Part shown: positions 36,003 to 45,144 of the stretch, in pieces
How positions within the stretch are numbered: position 1 is the first letter of the stretch
Layout of the letters: every line of letters begins with the position of its first letter
Notes under the pieces: model-generated
What the model was told of the DNA's origin: nothing
Database searches by the model: none
Seen by the model: the letters and a program-made list of their open reading frames with translations, nothing else
Translations under genes and position numbers: made by a program
Source: Actinoalloteichus hoggarensis
GTDB lineage: Bacteria; Actinomycetota; Actinomycetes; Mycobacteriales; Pseudonocardiaceae
Direction of reading: 5' to 3'
DNA: 64,000 nt
Assembly (NCBI RefSeq): GCF_002234535.1
Contig: NZ_CP022521.1
Coordinates: forward strand, 4,154,001 to 4,218,000

Positions 36003-36785
36003 CTGCGGCCGATCGACCTCGCCCGGGAGCACGGGCTGTCCGCGCAGGCGATCCGCAACTACGAGGAAGCGGGCGCCCTCCCCGCCGCCGGACGCGGTGA
36101 GACGGGATACCGGCGTTACACGCCCCGGCATGCCCAGGCTCTTCGCGCCTTCCTCGCGTTGCGCGGCGGCCACGGATATCAGCAGGCACTGGAGATCATG
36201 CGCGCCGTCCACCGGGACGACGCCGACGCCGCCTATCGCCTCATCGACGCCGCGCACGTCGCACTGCTCGCCGAGCGCGACACCCGCGCCGGGGTCGCGG
36301 CCGCGTTGAACGGCCTGACCACCACACCGCCCCGGCCGATCGACGGCCGACCGCTGACCGTGGGCGAGCTGGCCCGCAGGCTCGGCGTGCACCCGGCGAC
36401 ACTGCGTGCCTGGGAGGCCCGGGGCATCCTGCACCCCGAACGCGACCGCGCGACGGGCTACCGCAGGTACGGCCCCGACTGCGTGCGCGACGCGGAGATC
36501 GCGCGGCAACTCCGCCGAGGCGGCTGTCCGCCGGCTCAGGTCGCCCGGTTCCTCGACTCGCTGCGCGAGGCGGGCGGCGGGGAGCCGTTGGCGGTCTTCC
36601 TCCGCTCCTGGCAGGACCGGCTGACCGCCCGCAGCCGCGACCTGCTCGCGGGCGCGAGCATGCTCGACGGCTACCTGGTCATGCTCGAGCAGCCGGGAGC
36701 GGCGAACCCGGCGGGAGCAGCGGGAGCGGCGACGAAGCAGGCAGGCGACAGCCGCAGGCCGCCACTCGATCCCCCGCCGTCGTGA
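36003..36785 (+). CDS. TioE-family MerR regulator with two HTH domains, apparent CTG start
   Basis: 260 residues. The first MerR helix-turn-helix reads RPIDLAREHGLSAQAIRNYE with YRRYTPRHAQALRAFLAL after it. The second reads LTVGELARRLGVHPATLRAW with GYRRYGPDCVRDAEIARQL. This double-HTH layout is the TioE family. The frame opens after a TGA at 35886 and has no ATG, GTG or TTG before TTG at 36159, which would delete the first HTH. CTG at 36003 is four codons before the conserved Asp-Leu-Ala and six bases after a strong GGAGG. CTG is therefore the likely start. TioE-type proteins often regulate nearby efflux or biosynthetic genes; none is obvious here. Confidence 0.85.
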   Translation: MRPIDLAREHGLSAQAIRNYEEAGALPAAGRGETGYRRYTPRHAQALRAFLALRGGHGYQQALEIMRAVHRDDADAAYRLIDAAHVALLAERDTRAGVAAALNGLTTTPPRPIDGRPLTVGELARRLGVHPATLRAWEARGILHPERDRATGYRRYGPDCVRDAEIARQLRRGGCPPAQVARFLDSLREAGGGEPLAVFLRSWQDRLTARSRDLLAGASMLDGYLVMLEQPGAANPAGAAGAATKQAGDSRRPPLDPPPS

Positions 36786-37201
36786 TCGCCCGAGGCGCCG
36801 CACGCGGCTTGTCGGATGTGCCCGCCCGTGATCATGACGGGTGCGGCGGCCGCCGCAGACCGCCGCACGCCGCTGGTATCGGCACTCCCTGAGACGAGCA
36901 CTCCTCCACCGCGTCGTGCCCGACACGGCGTGGTCCAGCGGCCCCGAATGCAGCCATGGTCGTCACTCACCGAGAGGACCGCCTGGCGCCGGGACCGGTG
37001 ACCTTCTGCCTCGGCACCGCGCCCGGCAGCCGGTGGCAGGAGTGCGCGGCGGTTACGCCGGTACGTGCCGTCGACCCGCCGCGTGTCCCCGGCCTGCCGC
37101 CACGCACCGCGATGCGCACCATCGCGGCTGTCACGACGGTGCGCAGGCTGCCTCCCGGACCGAGAAGCGGGGCAGGCGCGGTCCGCGCCTGCCCGTGCCG
37201 G
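36786..37201. other. Intergenic region, no gene recognised
   Basis: Spacer between convergent genes. No recognisable frame or clear hairpin. Confidence 0.4.
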
Positions 37202-38317
37202 TCATTCGCAGAGCGCCGCGTCCAAGACCGCGTCGGCCCGTGCCGTCGCCACCTCGGTGGTCACCATGGCGTTGGTGACCAGGGAGGCGAATCGACCGTC
37301 GTCGGTCACCGCCGTCACCGAGGTGTGCCCGGTGCCGAGGGCGCCGTGCTTGAACCAGGCGGTGCCGCCGCAGGAGAGCTGTCGGTCGTTGAGGCCGAGT
37401 CCCATGCCGTAGCCGTTCAGGTAGGGCACGGTGTCCCGCATCTCCGCGAGCGCGCTCTCCGAGACCACGTCCCCGGCGAGGAGAGCCTGGAAGAACCTGA
37501 CCGAGTCCTCCAGTGTGGACTCCATCCCGCCGGAGGCCGCCCACACCGACAGCTCGGTCGAGGTGGTGACCTCGGTCCAGAACACGAGGGGCGGGACCCG
37601 GACGATGAGGTAGCCGGGCACGAACGGGTCCCGCAGCGCGCGCTCGCCCCGAGCCGGGAACGACGTGCCCTCCAGCCCGAGCGGCTCGATGATCCGCTCG
37701 GTGATCACGTCGCCGACCGGCTTGCCCGTCAGTTCCTCGATCAGCAGACCCAGCACCAGGTAGCCGACGTTGGAGTACCGCACCGAGGCGCCGGGGGCGT
37801 CCTGCGGCGGCTCGTCCATGGCGGAGCGCACCAGTTCGGCCAGTTCGAACGTGCCGTCCGGGGACGGCCGAGCGTCGCGGGGGTCGCGCACCATGCCGCT
37901 GGTGTGCGCGAGAAGCTGGCGCGTGGTGATGACCCCGCCGTCGTAGTTGTCGGTCACCACGCCAGGCAGGTAGGTCTCGATCGGCGTGTCCAGCGCGACC
38001 AGCCCCTCGTCGACGAGCTGCATCACCACCGCCGCCGTGAACGTCTTCGACTGGCTTCCGTGTCGGAAGTGGTCGGTCGTCGTGATCGGCCGCTGCTGTC
38101 CGATCTTCGCGGTTCCGGAGGTCAGCGTCCACGCGGATTCGACGTCGCCCGCGTAGACGGCCGCGCCCGGTCCGCCCACCTCCCGGTAGAGATCGAGTGC
38201 CGCCTGGGTCGCCGCGTGCTCGTCCTGCGCCACGGCCGCGGGCGGTGCCACGGCGACGCCGAGGGCGAGCGTCACGGCGCCCGCGATCCCGACGAGCCGT
38301 CGTCGATTCGGTCCCAT
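37202..38317 (-). CDS. Secreted serine hydrolase (D-Ala-D-Ala carboxypeptidase/class C beta-lactamase-like)
   Basis: 371 residues. Signal peptide MGPNRRRLVGIAGAVTLALG then cleavage near AAVAQDE. SxxK motif Ser88-Gln-Ser-Lys91 (RHGSQSKTF), YxN at VRYSNVGYLVLGLLIEEL, and a KTG-like stretch at WFKHGALGTGHTS. LLAHTSGMVRD is the typical post-SxxK segment. All three active-site motifs are complete, so an active penicillin-binding-protein-fold peptidase or esterase outside the cell is expected. The gene stands at the left edge of the lower-GC island. Confidence 0.9.
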   Translation of the reverse strand: MGPNRRRLVGIAGAVTLALGVAVAPPAAVAQDEHAATQAALDLYREVGGPGAAVYAGDVESAWTLTSGTAKIGQQRPITTTDHFRHGSQSKTFTAAVVMQLVDEGLVALDTPIETYLPGVVTDNYDGGVITTRQLLAHTSGMVRDPRDARPSPDGTFELAELVRSAMDEPPQDAPGASVRYSNVGYLVLGLLIEELTGKPVGDVITERIIEPLGLEGTSFPARGERALRDPFVPGYLIVRVPPLVFWTEVTTSTELSVWAASGGMESTLEDSVRFFQALLAGDVVSESALAEMRDTVPYLNGYGMGLGLNDRQLSCGGTAWFKHGALGTGHTSVTAVTDDGRFASLVTNAMVTTEVATARADAVLDAALCE

Positions 38318-39114
38318 GTTCCCGTCTCCCGTCTGCTGATCTATTCGGTGGGGCGACGGTATGACCGGCGCGATCCGCGCAGGAGGTCATCGGGCGGCCA
38401 TCGGCCCGGACATTGCCGGCCGGTAGTTCTGACCAGGTAAGACAGCAGCCGGAACACTGTGCCTCGCACCCCGACCGGCCACTGTGCAGGAGCGTGTCCC
38501 GTGTACGAGGTCCTGATACGTCCTCGCCCTCGACATCGTCTCGTCGGTCGCGCCGACGCCAGGTGATCGTTATACGGCTCCGACTCGGCTCCGATGCAGG
38601 TCTACGCAGCAGGGCGCGGGCCCACAAGCGACGCTCGATGCACCTGACTGCGAGCATCACTCCGCTAGCCCAGAGCCGGAATGACCAGCGAGCCAACCAG
38701 CGTCAGGTTCCTTGTGGCATCGATGCCCTCACCATCGAGAACGTCTGACACAGCGGCTGGATGGAAGTGCTACGGCTCGCTCGCCAGGCAAAGCTCCCTA
38801 AGCCCACACGCCGGAGAGGGTGATCTCAGCAGCGGAGACAGGTAGCCACTGTTGCTCAGTAGAGACGGAAGTGCTGATCACGACGATCGGCATCGCGCAT
38901 ATCACTTTTCATCTCTCACACTGTTGGATACACAGCTGCGGACAGAAAATTTCCTACCGCATCCGCCGGCCGGTCCGTTCTCCCTTCATGCAACACTCAG
39001 CGAACCCAAGGGTCAGCATGAAAGTTTCAGTCAGCACTTTTCCCATGACTCGCAGTTGCAAGTCATGGTTCGAGCGCTGCTATCCTTCATCAATCGCACC
39101 AGAAAGGGAGCACA
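38318..39114. other. Intergenic region, left flank of the low-GC island
   Basis: GC content falls sharply from about 38440 on. No recognisable gene; short frames do not match anything. It contains the presumed promoter of the DUF262 gene: TATCCT at 39081-39086 with TGC in front, and TTGCAA at 39056-39061 (19-base spacer). Confidence 0.4.
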
Positions 39115-41187
39115 TTGAAGGCCACCGAAGCAACACTTCAGGCAATTCTTCAAGGGTCTAAGAAGTTCACAATACCCCTCTATCAACGATCTTACAGGTG
39201 GGGAATCGAGCAGCTGGAACAATTATGGCAGGACATAATCAGCCTCCTTGAATCAGACGACACGGAAAGCCATTTCATGGGTTCCATCGTCCTTTCTCCA
39301 AGCCCATCGCATACCTCGTCCGTGCCACACTGGCTCGTAATCGATGGACAGCAGCGCCTAACAACGCTAAGCATTCTCCTATGCGCAATAAGAGACTATG
39401 CAGAAGAAATCGACGAAGAGCTGGCCCGAAACATAAATTCATTCTACCTTAAAAGCAAGTTTAACAGGAATGTTCACTATAAGCTCGTGCCAACTCAGAT
39501 AGACCGACCTTCCTGGAATGCCCTTGTCGACAAAATTCACAACACTGGAGGCGAAGACGGAATCGGCGTCGCATACAATTTCTTCCGAACGAAGGTAGCC
39601 GAACTGGCGGGTTCCGGGTACTTCGAAATCAGCGAAATCGAAGAAGCCATAACAACCCGGCTAGCCTTCGTTGAGATCTGCACACACGAAGGAGATAACG
39701 CTTATCGGATCTTCGAGTCACTGAACGACAGAGGACTCAAGCTTACGCAAGGCGACCTGTTGCGCAATTATTTATTCATGAGACTTTCAGACAGGGCTGA
39801 CCGCGTATACGGAAACTTATGGCTTCCCATGCAGAAAATGCTGACCGACCAAGAGTTGGTGGATCTCATTTGGTTCGACCTCATCCTCCGCGGCGTTGAT
39901 CACCCCAGATTAGGATCAGCATACGCAACACAAAAGAACCTGCTTGAAGCCATTACAGAAGAAGACGATATTGAAGCATGGATCTCAGATCTCCACTATA
40001 AAGCGATGATGCTAAGGCGCGTCGTCCACCCGAATGAGAACGCAACTCCTGAGCTGCGGGAAGCTCTAGATCGTCTTCAGCGATGGGGATCAAAAACAGT
40101 TCACCCAGTGTCACTCCTCGTCGTAATATCCCACGACAAGGGTTTCATCACTGCCCAACAAGCCTCGGAATCTCTCAGGATCCTGGAAAGCTACATGGTT
40201 CGCCAAATGCTCGTCGGATCAAGGAGCACAGGGAACAACATCCACTTCAACAACCTCGCAAAGATGTTGGGGAAGAAGCTTCCCGTAGTGCAGAACATTC
40301 TGCCAATCTTGTCTGGACAGCGAAGGCGATTTCCCACCGACGAGAAGATCCGCGAGGCATTGAAATTCGAGCCCTTCTACTACAAAGGCAGGAAGGCTCA
40401 ACAGAACTTCGTGCTGCAAAGCATCGAGGAAAGTTTCGCGAATTCCGAGCCAGTAGACTACACCAGGTCACCACTCACCGTCGAGCATCTGCTTCCACAA
40501 ACGCTCAACGAGGAATGGATTCGAACGCTGGAATCAGATTTAGGCGAGTACGATTCGGCAGCCGAGCTACACCAGGCACTACTGCACACCCTAGGCAACC
40601 TCACCCTGTCAGCGTACAACGGGAAGCTGTCCAATAAGAGCTTTCGAGAGAAATCGAAGATTCTCGCCGCCAGCGGCCTGGCAATGAATAAGGAGATCTC
40701 AAACTACTCAAGCTGGGGAAGAGAGCAGATCGAACACAGAAGTGAACTGATGATTCAGAGGGTTCTCTCCATCTGGCCAGGACCACTAGACTCCGAGATC
40801 TCCATCGATAAAACCCAGAAGATCGCTCTGATGAAGCAGGTCCTTGGAGCAATTCCACGCGGCCGTTGGTCATCTTATGGCGACATAGGACAAGCCGTGG
40901 GCGTCCACCATAACACCATCGGAAAATGGCTTTCCTCGATCGCATGCAAAGGCGGGCATCGAGTACTTCGCCTAGACGGCAGCCACTCAAACGACGCAAG
41001 AATTGCCGGATACGACAGTGTAGAACAAATCTCTGAGGAATTGGCCGCCGAAGGGATCATCATCAACGGATCCGACGTTGCAAACAAGAAGAAGTACATA
41101 AGCGGCGCCGATTTGGCGAAAATTGCGGGAATCGCACCCGTCGAAGATCCAGCACTTGATCCATTTAGCGAACAAAAGGAAACCTGA
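39115..41187 (+). CDS. DUF262-DUF1524 (GmrSD-like) nuclease fused to an alkyltransferase-like domain
   Basis: 690 residues from TTG at 39115 with GGGAG four bases before. N-terminal DUF262 (about 10-230): IPLYQRSYRW at 20-29 and the nucleotide-binding/hydrolysis motif DGQQR at 77-81, then YRIFESLNDRG at 197-207. DUF1524 HNH-type nuclease about 400-555: VEHLLPQ (His458) and LGNLTLSAYN (493-502), then KSFREKSK. The last 120 residues (565-690) resemble the DNA-binding domain of O6-alkylguanine transferases: IPRGRWSSYGDIGQAVG, then GGHRVLRLDG where PCHRV is expected, so the methyl-accepting Cys is replaced by Gly. GmrSD-type proteins cleave modified phage DNA using NTP; the third domain could read alkylated or bulky guanine. 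Codon use is much less GC-rich than its neighbours, implying transfer. Confidence 0.88.
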   Translation: MKATEATLQAILQGSKKFTIPLYQRSYRWGIEQLEQLWQDIISLLESDDTESHFMGSIVLSPSPSHTSSVPHWLVIDGQQRLTTLSILLCAIRDYAEEIDEELARNINSFYLKSKFNRNVHYKLVPTQIDRPSWNALVDKIHNTGGEDGIGVAYNFFRTKVAELAGSGYFEISEIEEAITTRLAFVEICTHEGDNAYRIFESLNDRGLKLTQGDLLRNYLFMRLSDRADRVYGNLWLPMQKMLTDQELVDLIWFDLILRGVDHPRLGSAYATQKNLLEAITEEDDIEAWISDLHYKAMMLRRVVHPNENATPELREALDRLQRWGSKTVHPVSLLVVISHDKGFITAQQASESLRILESYMVRQMLVGSRSTGNNIHFNNLAKMLGKKLPVVQNILPILSGQRRRFPTDEKIREALKFEPFYYKGRKAQQNFVLQSIEESFANSEPVDYTRSPLTVEHLLPQTLNEEWIRTLESDLGEYDSAAELHQALLHTLGNLTLSAYNGKLSNKSFREKSKILAASGLAMNKEISNYSSWGREQIEHRSELMIQRVLSIWPGPLDSEISIDKTQKIALMKQVLGAIPRGRWSSYGDIGQAVGVHHNTIGKWLSSIACKGGHRVLRLDGSHSNDARIAGYDSVEQISEELAAEGIIINGSDVANKKKYISGADLAKIAGIAPVEDPALDPFSEQKET

Positions 41188-41428
41188 TACCAACCCAAGT
41201 CCAGAGGCGGGCCGTCGTACGAGAACAAGAATCAAACGTAAAGACGGCCAACCTCTCAACCTCTCTACAGCAAGAATGGAAACCGTCGGCAATATTCGCA
41301 GACAACAGGCCGCACTAGCGCAGAGTAGAAAAATTTCCAGTCGCTACACGAGCATCCTCTAATGTGTCCGTCCACAGCGGTCGACACCGACATTCTAGCT
41401 GCCGTCCTAGAGGCTGACATACACATGC
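41188..41428. other. Right flank of the low-GC island
   Basis: AT-richer sequence until about 41415, where the GC-rich composition of the chromosome resumes. No gene, terminator or attachment-site repeat was identified. Confidence 0.35.
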
Positions 41429-44400
41429 TCACGCCCGGTCGTCGACTCCGCGTGCCAGCAGCTGCGCCAGGTGGACGCCGCGCACGCCTGCGAGCTGCTC
41501 GGCCTGGGTGCGGCAGGAGAAGCCGTCCGCGAGGAACACCACGTCCTCGGTGTGCTCGCGCAGGGCGGGCAGCAGGGCGTTCTCGGCGACCGCCACCGAC
41601 ACGTCGTGGTGCCCGCGTTCCATGCCGAAGTTCCCGGCCAGCCCGCAGCAGCCCGCGAGCCGCGTGGTTCGCGCGCCCGCCGCCGCCAACAAGGCGAGGT
41701 CCGTCTCATAGCCGTAGACGGCGTGCTGATGACAGTGCGGCTGTGCCAGCACGGTGACGCCCGTCAGATCCGGCGGCCGCCACGGCGTCGCCGACGTCGA
41801 GCGTTCGGTGAGCAGCTCGGCGAGGCTGGTCGCCGCGCGGGCGACCTGGTGGGCGCGCGGATCGTCGGGAAGCAGCTCGATCAGATCCGAGCGCAGCACC
41901 GCCAGACAAGACGGTTCCAGGCCGACGACAGGCACGCCGTGGGCGGCGTACGGGCCCAGGATCGACAGCAGCTCTCGCAGTCTCCGGCGGGCGGCGGGCA
42001 GCTGACCGGTGCTGATCCAGGTGAGCCCGCAACACGCCTGCCGCGCGGGCACGATCACGCGCAGGCCCGCCCGGCCGAGCACGTCCACGGCCGCCCGGGC
42101 GATCGCGGGGTCGAATCCGTCGGTGAAGGTGTCGACCCACAGCACCACCGGCGGCCGGGCGTCGTGCTCGGTCAGGTCGACGGAGTCTCGACGCCGACCG
42201 GTCCGCGCCGCCGATCTGGCCGTCTCCTCGGTGCCGTCGGCGGCCGGGGGCGACCCGTCCAGTCCGGCGTCACCCGGGATCACCTCCGCATCACCCGGGA
42301 TCACCTCCGCGTCGCGCGGCGTGCTCGGCCCACCGGTCGCGCGCCCCGCGCCGGCCGATTTCGTCGCGGCCGGCCCTGGCCCGGTGGACTTCACCCCGGT
42401 CGCCTCCGCTCCGGTCGACCCCGTCCCGGTCGGCCCTTCGCCCAACGGCGGCCGTTCGCCCAACGCCGGCCGTTCGACCGCGACACGGCCGAGGGCCGCC
42501 TCGGTCGCGGCGCCGCCGAAATCCAGCGTCGGGCGGGAGTACCGGCGCTGCCACCAGCGGCGGAAGGGCACGGCGGCAAGCCGGGGGACCCGTCGTCTGC
42601 TGTCGACGCCTGCCGGCGCCAGCAGGAGACGCCGCAGCGGCCCGGCGGCGAACACCGCGTTGACCAGTGTCGGGCCGATCCTCCCGAGCCGGTGCAGGAT
42701 CGACAGCCACAGCGGCAGCCTGCCGAGGCTGTAGTGACTGGCCGGCCGCAACCGCCCGGCATATCTGCGGTGCAGCACCTCGGACTTGTACCGCGCCATG
42801 TCCACCTCGGCGGGGCAGTCGCTCGCACAGGCCTTGCACGACAGACACAGGTCCAGCGACTCGTGGACCTCCTCGGCGGCCCAGCCGCCCGAGATCAGCG
42901 AGCCGCGCGCCAGGTCCTGCAAGACCCTGGCCCGGCCACGCGTCGAGTCCTTCTCATCGCGGGTCGCCAGGAACGACGGACACATGAACCCGCCCGCCGC
43001 GCTGTCGTCGGCCCGGCATCGGCCCACTCCGACACAGCGGTGCACCGCGCGGGTCAGATCGCCGTCGTCGGCGGCGAAGGCGAAGCCGTCGGCGGCGAGC
43101 AGCGGCAGCGCCCTCGGCCGACGGAGGTCCGCGTCGACGGCGCGCGGGCGCACCACGATCCCCGGGTTGAGGACGTCGTCGGGGTCGAGCAGCGCCTTGA
43201 ATCCCGCGAACACGTCCATGACACGCTGGGAGTACATCAGCGGCAGCAGCTCACCGCGGGCCCGACCGTCCCCGTGTTCACCGGAGAAGGAGCCGCCGTG
43301 CGCGGCGGTGAGCCTGGCCGCGTCCGTCACGAAGGCACGCAGCACCGACCCGTCCCGTTCCAGGGGGATGCCGAGTCGCACGTGCACGCAGCCGTCGCCG
43401 AAATGTCCGTAAGGCAGGCCCTCGACGCCGTAGGAGTCCATCAGGGACTCGAACTCCCGCAGGTAGGCGCCGAGCCGCTCCGGCGGCACCGCCGCGTCCT
43501 CCCAGCCGGGCCACGCTTGTCTGCCGCCGGGGGTCCGGCCCGCCAGTCCCGCGCCGTCCTCCCGGATCCGCCACATGGCCGCCGCCTGCGCCCCGGCGGG
43601 CAGCACGACGGCGTCGACGGCCTCGGCGTCGGCGAGCAGCGCGCGCACCGAGGCCTCGGCGGCGGCGGTGTCGGCGCCGCCGACCTCGACCATCAGCCAG
43701 CCGCCGCCGCGCGGCAACGCGGGCACGGCCGCCGCGCCACGATGGCGACGAACGACGTCGATCAGCCGGGCGTCCAGTCCCTCCACGGCCAGCGGACAGT
43801 GGGCGAGCAGCCGCGGCACGGCGTCGGCCGCGTCGGGCATCGTCGGATAGCCGAGGACGACGAGGACGCGAGCCGGCGTGATCGGGACCAGGTCGACGGT
43901 GGCGGCCAGCGTGATCGCCACGGTCCCCTCGGTGCCGACGAGCGCCTTCGCGAGGCTGTGTCCCCGTTCGGGAAGCAGATGTTCCAGCGAGTAGCCCGAC
44001 ACCTGCCGGGGAAAGCGACCCAGCTCGGTACGCAGCACGTCCAGTCGGGACCCGACCAGTTCGCGGAGACCGGGGACCGCGTCGACGTCGGCCGCGGCGG
44101 TGAAGCGGCGGCCCGTCCCGTCGACGACGTCCAGCGACCGCACGTTGTCGGCGGTGCGACCGTAGGCCACGGCGTGCGGCCCGCAGGCGTTGTTGCCGAT
44201 CATGCCCGCCAGGGTGGCGCGGGAGTGGGTGGAGGGGTCGGGTCCGAACCGCAGGCCGTGCGGAGCGGCGGCGCGCTGGAGATCGGCGAGGATCATGCCC
44301 GGCTCCACCGTCGCGGTCCCCGCGTCCGCGTCGAGGGAGAGCATCCGGCCGAGATGTCGGGAGAAGTCCAGCACGACGCCGGGGCCGATCGCATTGCCCG

Positions 44401-44647
44401 CGACGGAGGTCCCGCCGCCGCGCGCCGTCACCGCGACGCCCGAGGATCGGGCGGTCTCCAGCGTCGCGAGCACGTCGTCGGCCGCGGCCGGGAACACGAC
44501 GACCTCGGGGACGACCCGGTAATTCGAGGCATCGGTGGAGTACTCGGCGCGCCGCCGGGTGTCGTCGTCGACCTCGCCCGCCACCACATGCCGCAGTCGG
44601 GCCGCCAGACCGGCTGCCTGCCGACGTTCCTCCCGCCGCCCGCTCAC
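41429..44647 (-). CDS. FAD-linked oxidase / Fe-S D-2-hydroxyacid dehydrogenase (GlcD-GlpC type fusion)
   Basis: 1,072 residues. N-terminal FAD-binding domain (VVFPAAADDVLATLETARSS, then the PP-loop region TARGGGTSVAGNAIGPGVVL), followed by the FAD-linked oxidase C domain (VEGLPYGHFGDGCVHVRLG, FSGEHGDGRARGELL). A 4Fe-4S ferredoxin-like domain follows (CVGVGRC, then CLSCKACASDCPAEV). The C-terminus has two cysteine-rich CCG domains (RQACCGLTW and AGCCGLAGNFG). This is the single-chain form of D-lactate/D-2-hydroxyglutarate/glycolate dehydrogenases. Between Fe-S and CCG domains a Gly/Pro/Thr linker of about 100 residues is encoded by imperfect repeats near 42240-42480. Start GTG at 44647 is chosen because the sequence before it lacks domain similarity. 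Confidence 0.9.
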   Translation of the reverse strand: MSGRREERRQAAGLAARLRHVVAGEVDDDTRRRAEYSTDASNYRVVPEVVVFPAAADDVLATLETARSSGVAVTARGGGTSVAGNAIGPGVVLDFSRHLGRMLSLDADAGTATVEPGMILADLQRAAAPHGLRFGPDPSTHSRATLAGMIGNNACGPHAVAYGRTADNVRSLDVVDGTGRRFTAAADVDAVPGLRELVGSRLDVLRTELGRFPRQVSGYSLEHLLPERGHSLAKALVGTEGTVAITLAATVDLVPITPARVLVVLGYPTMPDAADAVPRLLAHCPLAVEGLDARLIDVVRRHRGAAAVPALPRGGGWLMVEVGGADTAAAEASVRALLADAEAVDAVVLPAGAQAAAMWRIREDGAGLAGRTPGGRQAWPGWEDAAVPPERLGAYLREFESLMDSYGVEGLPYGHFGDGCVHVRLGIPLERDGSVLRAFVTDAARLTAAHGGSFSGEHGDGRARGELLPLMYSQRVMDVFAGFKALLDPDDVLNPGIVVRPRAVDADLRRPRALPLLAADGFAFAADDGDLTRAVHRCVGVGRCRADDSAAGGFMCPSFLATRDEKDSTRGRARVLQDLARGSLISGGWAAEEVHESLDLCLSCKACASDCPAEVDMARYKSEVLHRRYAGRLRPASHYSLGRLPLWLSILHRLGRIGPTLVNAVFAAGPLRRLLLAPAGVDSRRRVPRLAAVPFRRWWQRRYSRPTLDFGGAATEAALGRVAVERPALGERPPLGEGPTGTGSTGAEATGVKSTGPGPAATKSAGAGRATGGPSTPRDAEVIPGDAEVIPGDAGLDGSPPAADGTEETARSAARTGRRRDSVDLTEHDARPPVVLWVDTFTDGFDPAIARAAVDVLGRAGLRVIVPARQACCGLTWISTGQLPAARRRLRELLSILGPYAAHGVPVVGLEPSCLAVLRSDLIELLPDDPRAHQVARAATSLAELLTERSTSATPWRPPDLTGVTVLAQPHCHQHAVYGYETDLALLAAAGARTTRLAGCCGLAGNFGMERGHHDVSVAVAENALLPALREHTEDVVFLADGFSCRTQAEQLAGVRGVHLAQLLARGVDDRA

Positions 44648-45144
44648 CGGGCGGCCCCGCCCCACGACACGACACGACGAGAGCGGGCGGCGCGCACCAC
44701 CCCGGGCAGGTCGACAAGGCTGGACATGTTCTCCAGACAGTAGTCGAGCGGACCGTGCCACGCCGCGAGCGACGCGGCGACGACTCGTCGTGTCACCCCG
44801 CCGCCGAACCGGCCGCGCCACGTCCGGTCAAGGCCGTCGGGGCGACTCCTCCCGCAGCGGCCGAGCCGCGGCACTCCCCTTCCACACCATTGTTCGACGA
44901 CGCGACGAACAATTCGCGGATCGGATCGTCGAATCACTTCGACAGAACTGACAGCGAACACCGAAAGGCCGCTTGTCCGACCACGATTGATTCGCTATGA
45001 ATTGTCTTCCATAGATTATTCGCCACCCGACCAGGGATTCGCGGACCACGACCGCCGAATCGTTCCGCTCCGTTTCCCGCTGCGCCGTTCGGCGCTCCAT
45101 CGCAAGGATCGACCGCCCGTGCACGAGATCGCAGGGAGAAGACC
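44648..45144. other. Intergenic region upstream of the GH43 genes
   Basis: Contains an inverted repeat at 44890-44914 and less GC-rich sequence from about 44940 to 45040. No gene recognised. Confidence 0.4.
44890..44914. promoter_or_regulatory. Inverted repeat, putative operator
   Basis: ATTGTTCG (44890-44897) and CGAACAAT (44907-44914) form a perfect eight-base dyad with a nine-base spacer, about 230 bases upstream of the first GH43 gene. The spacing suits a dimeric repressor. Confidence 0.4.

Noticed and set aside
38318-41428. Attachment sites or target-site duplications around the low-GC island
   Set aside because: No convincing direct repeat pair was found at the two composition boundaries.
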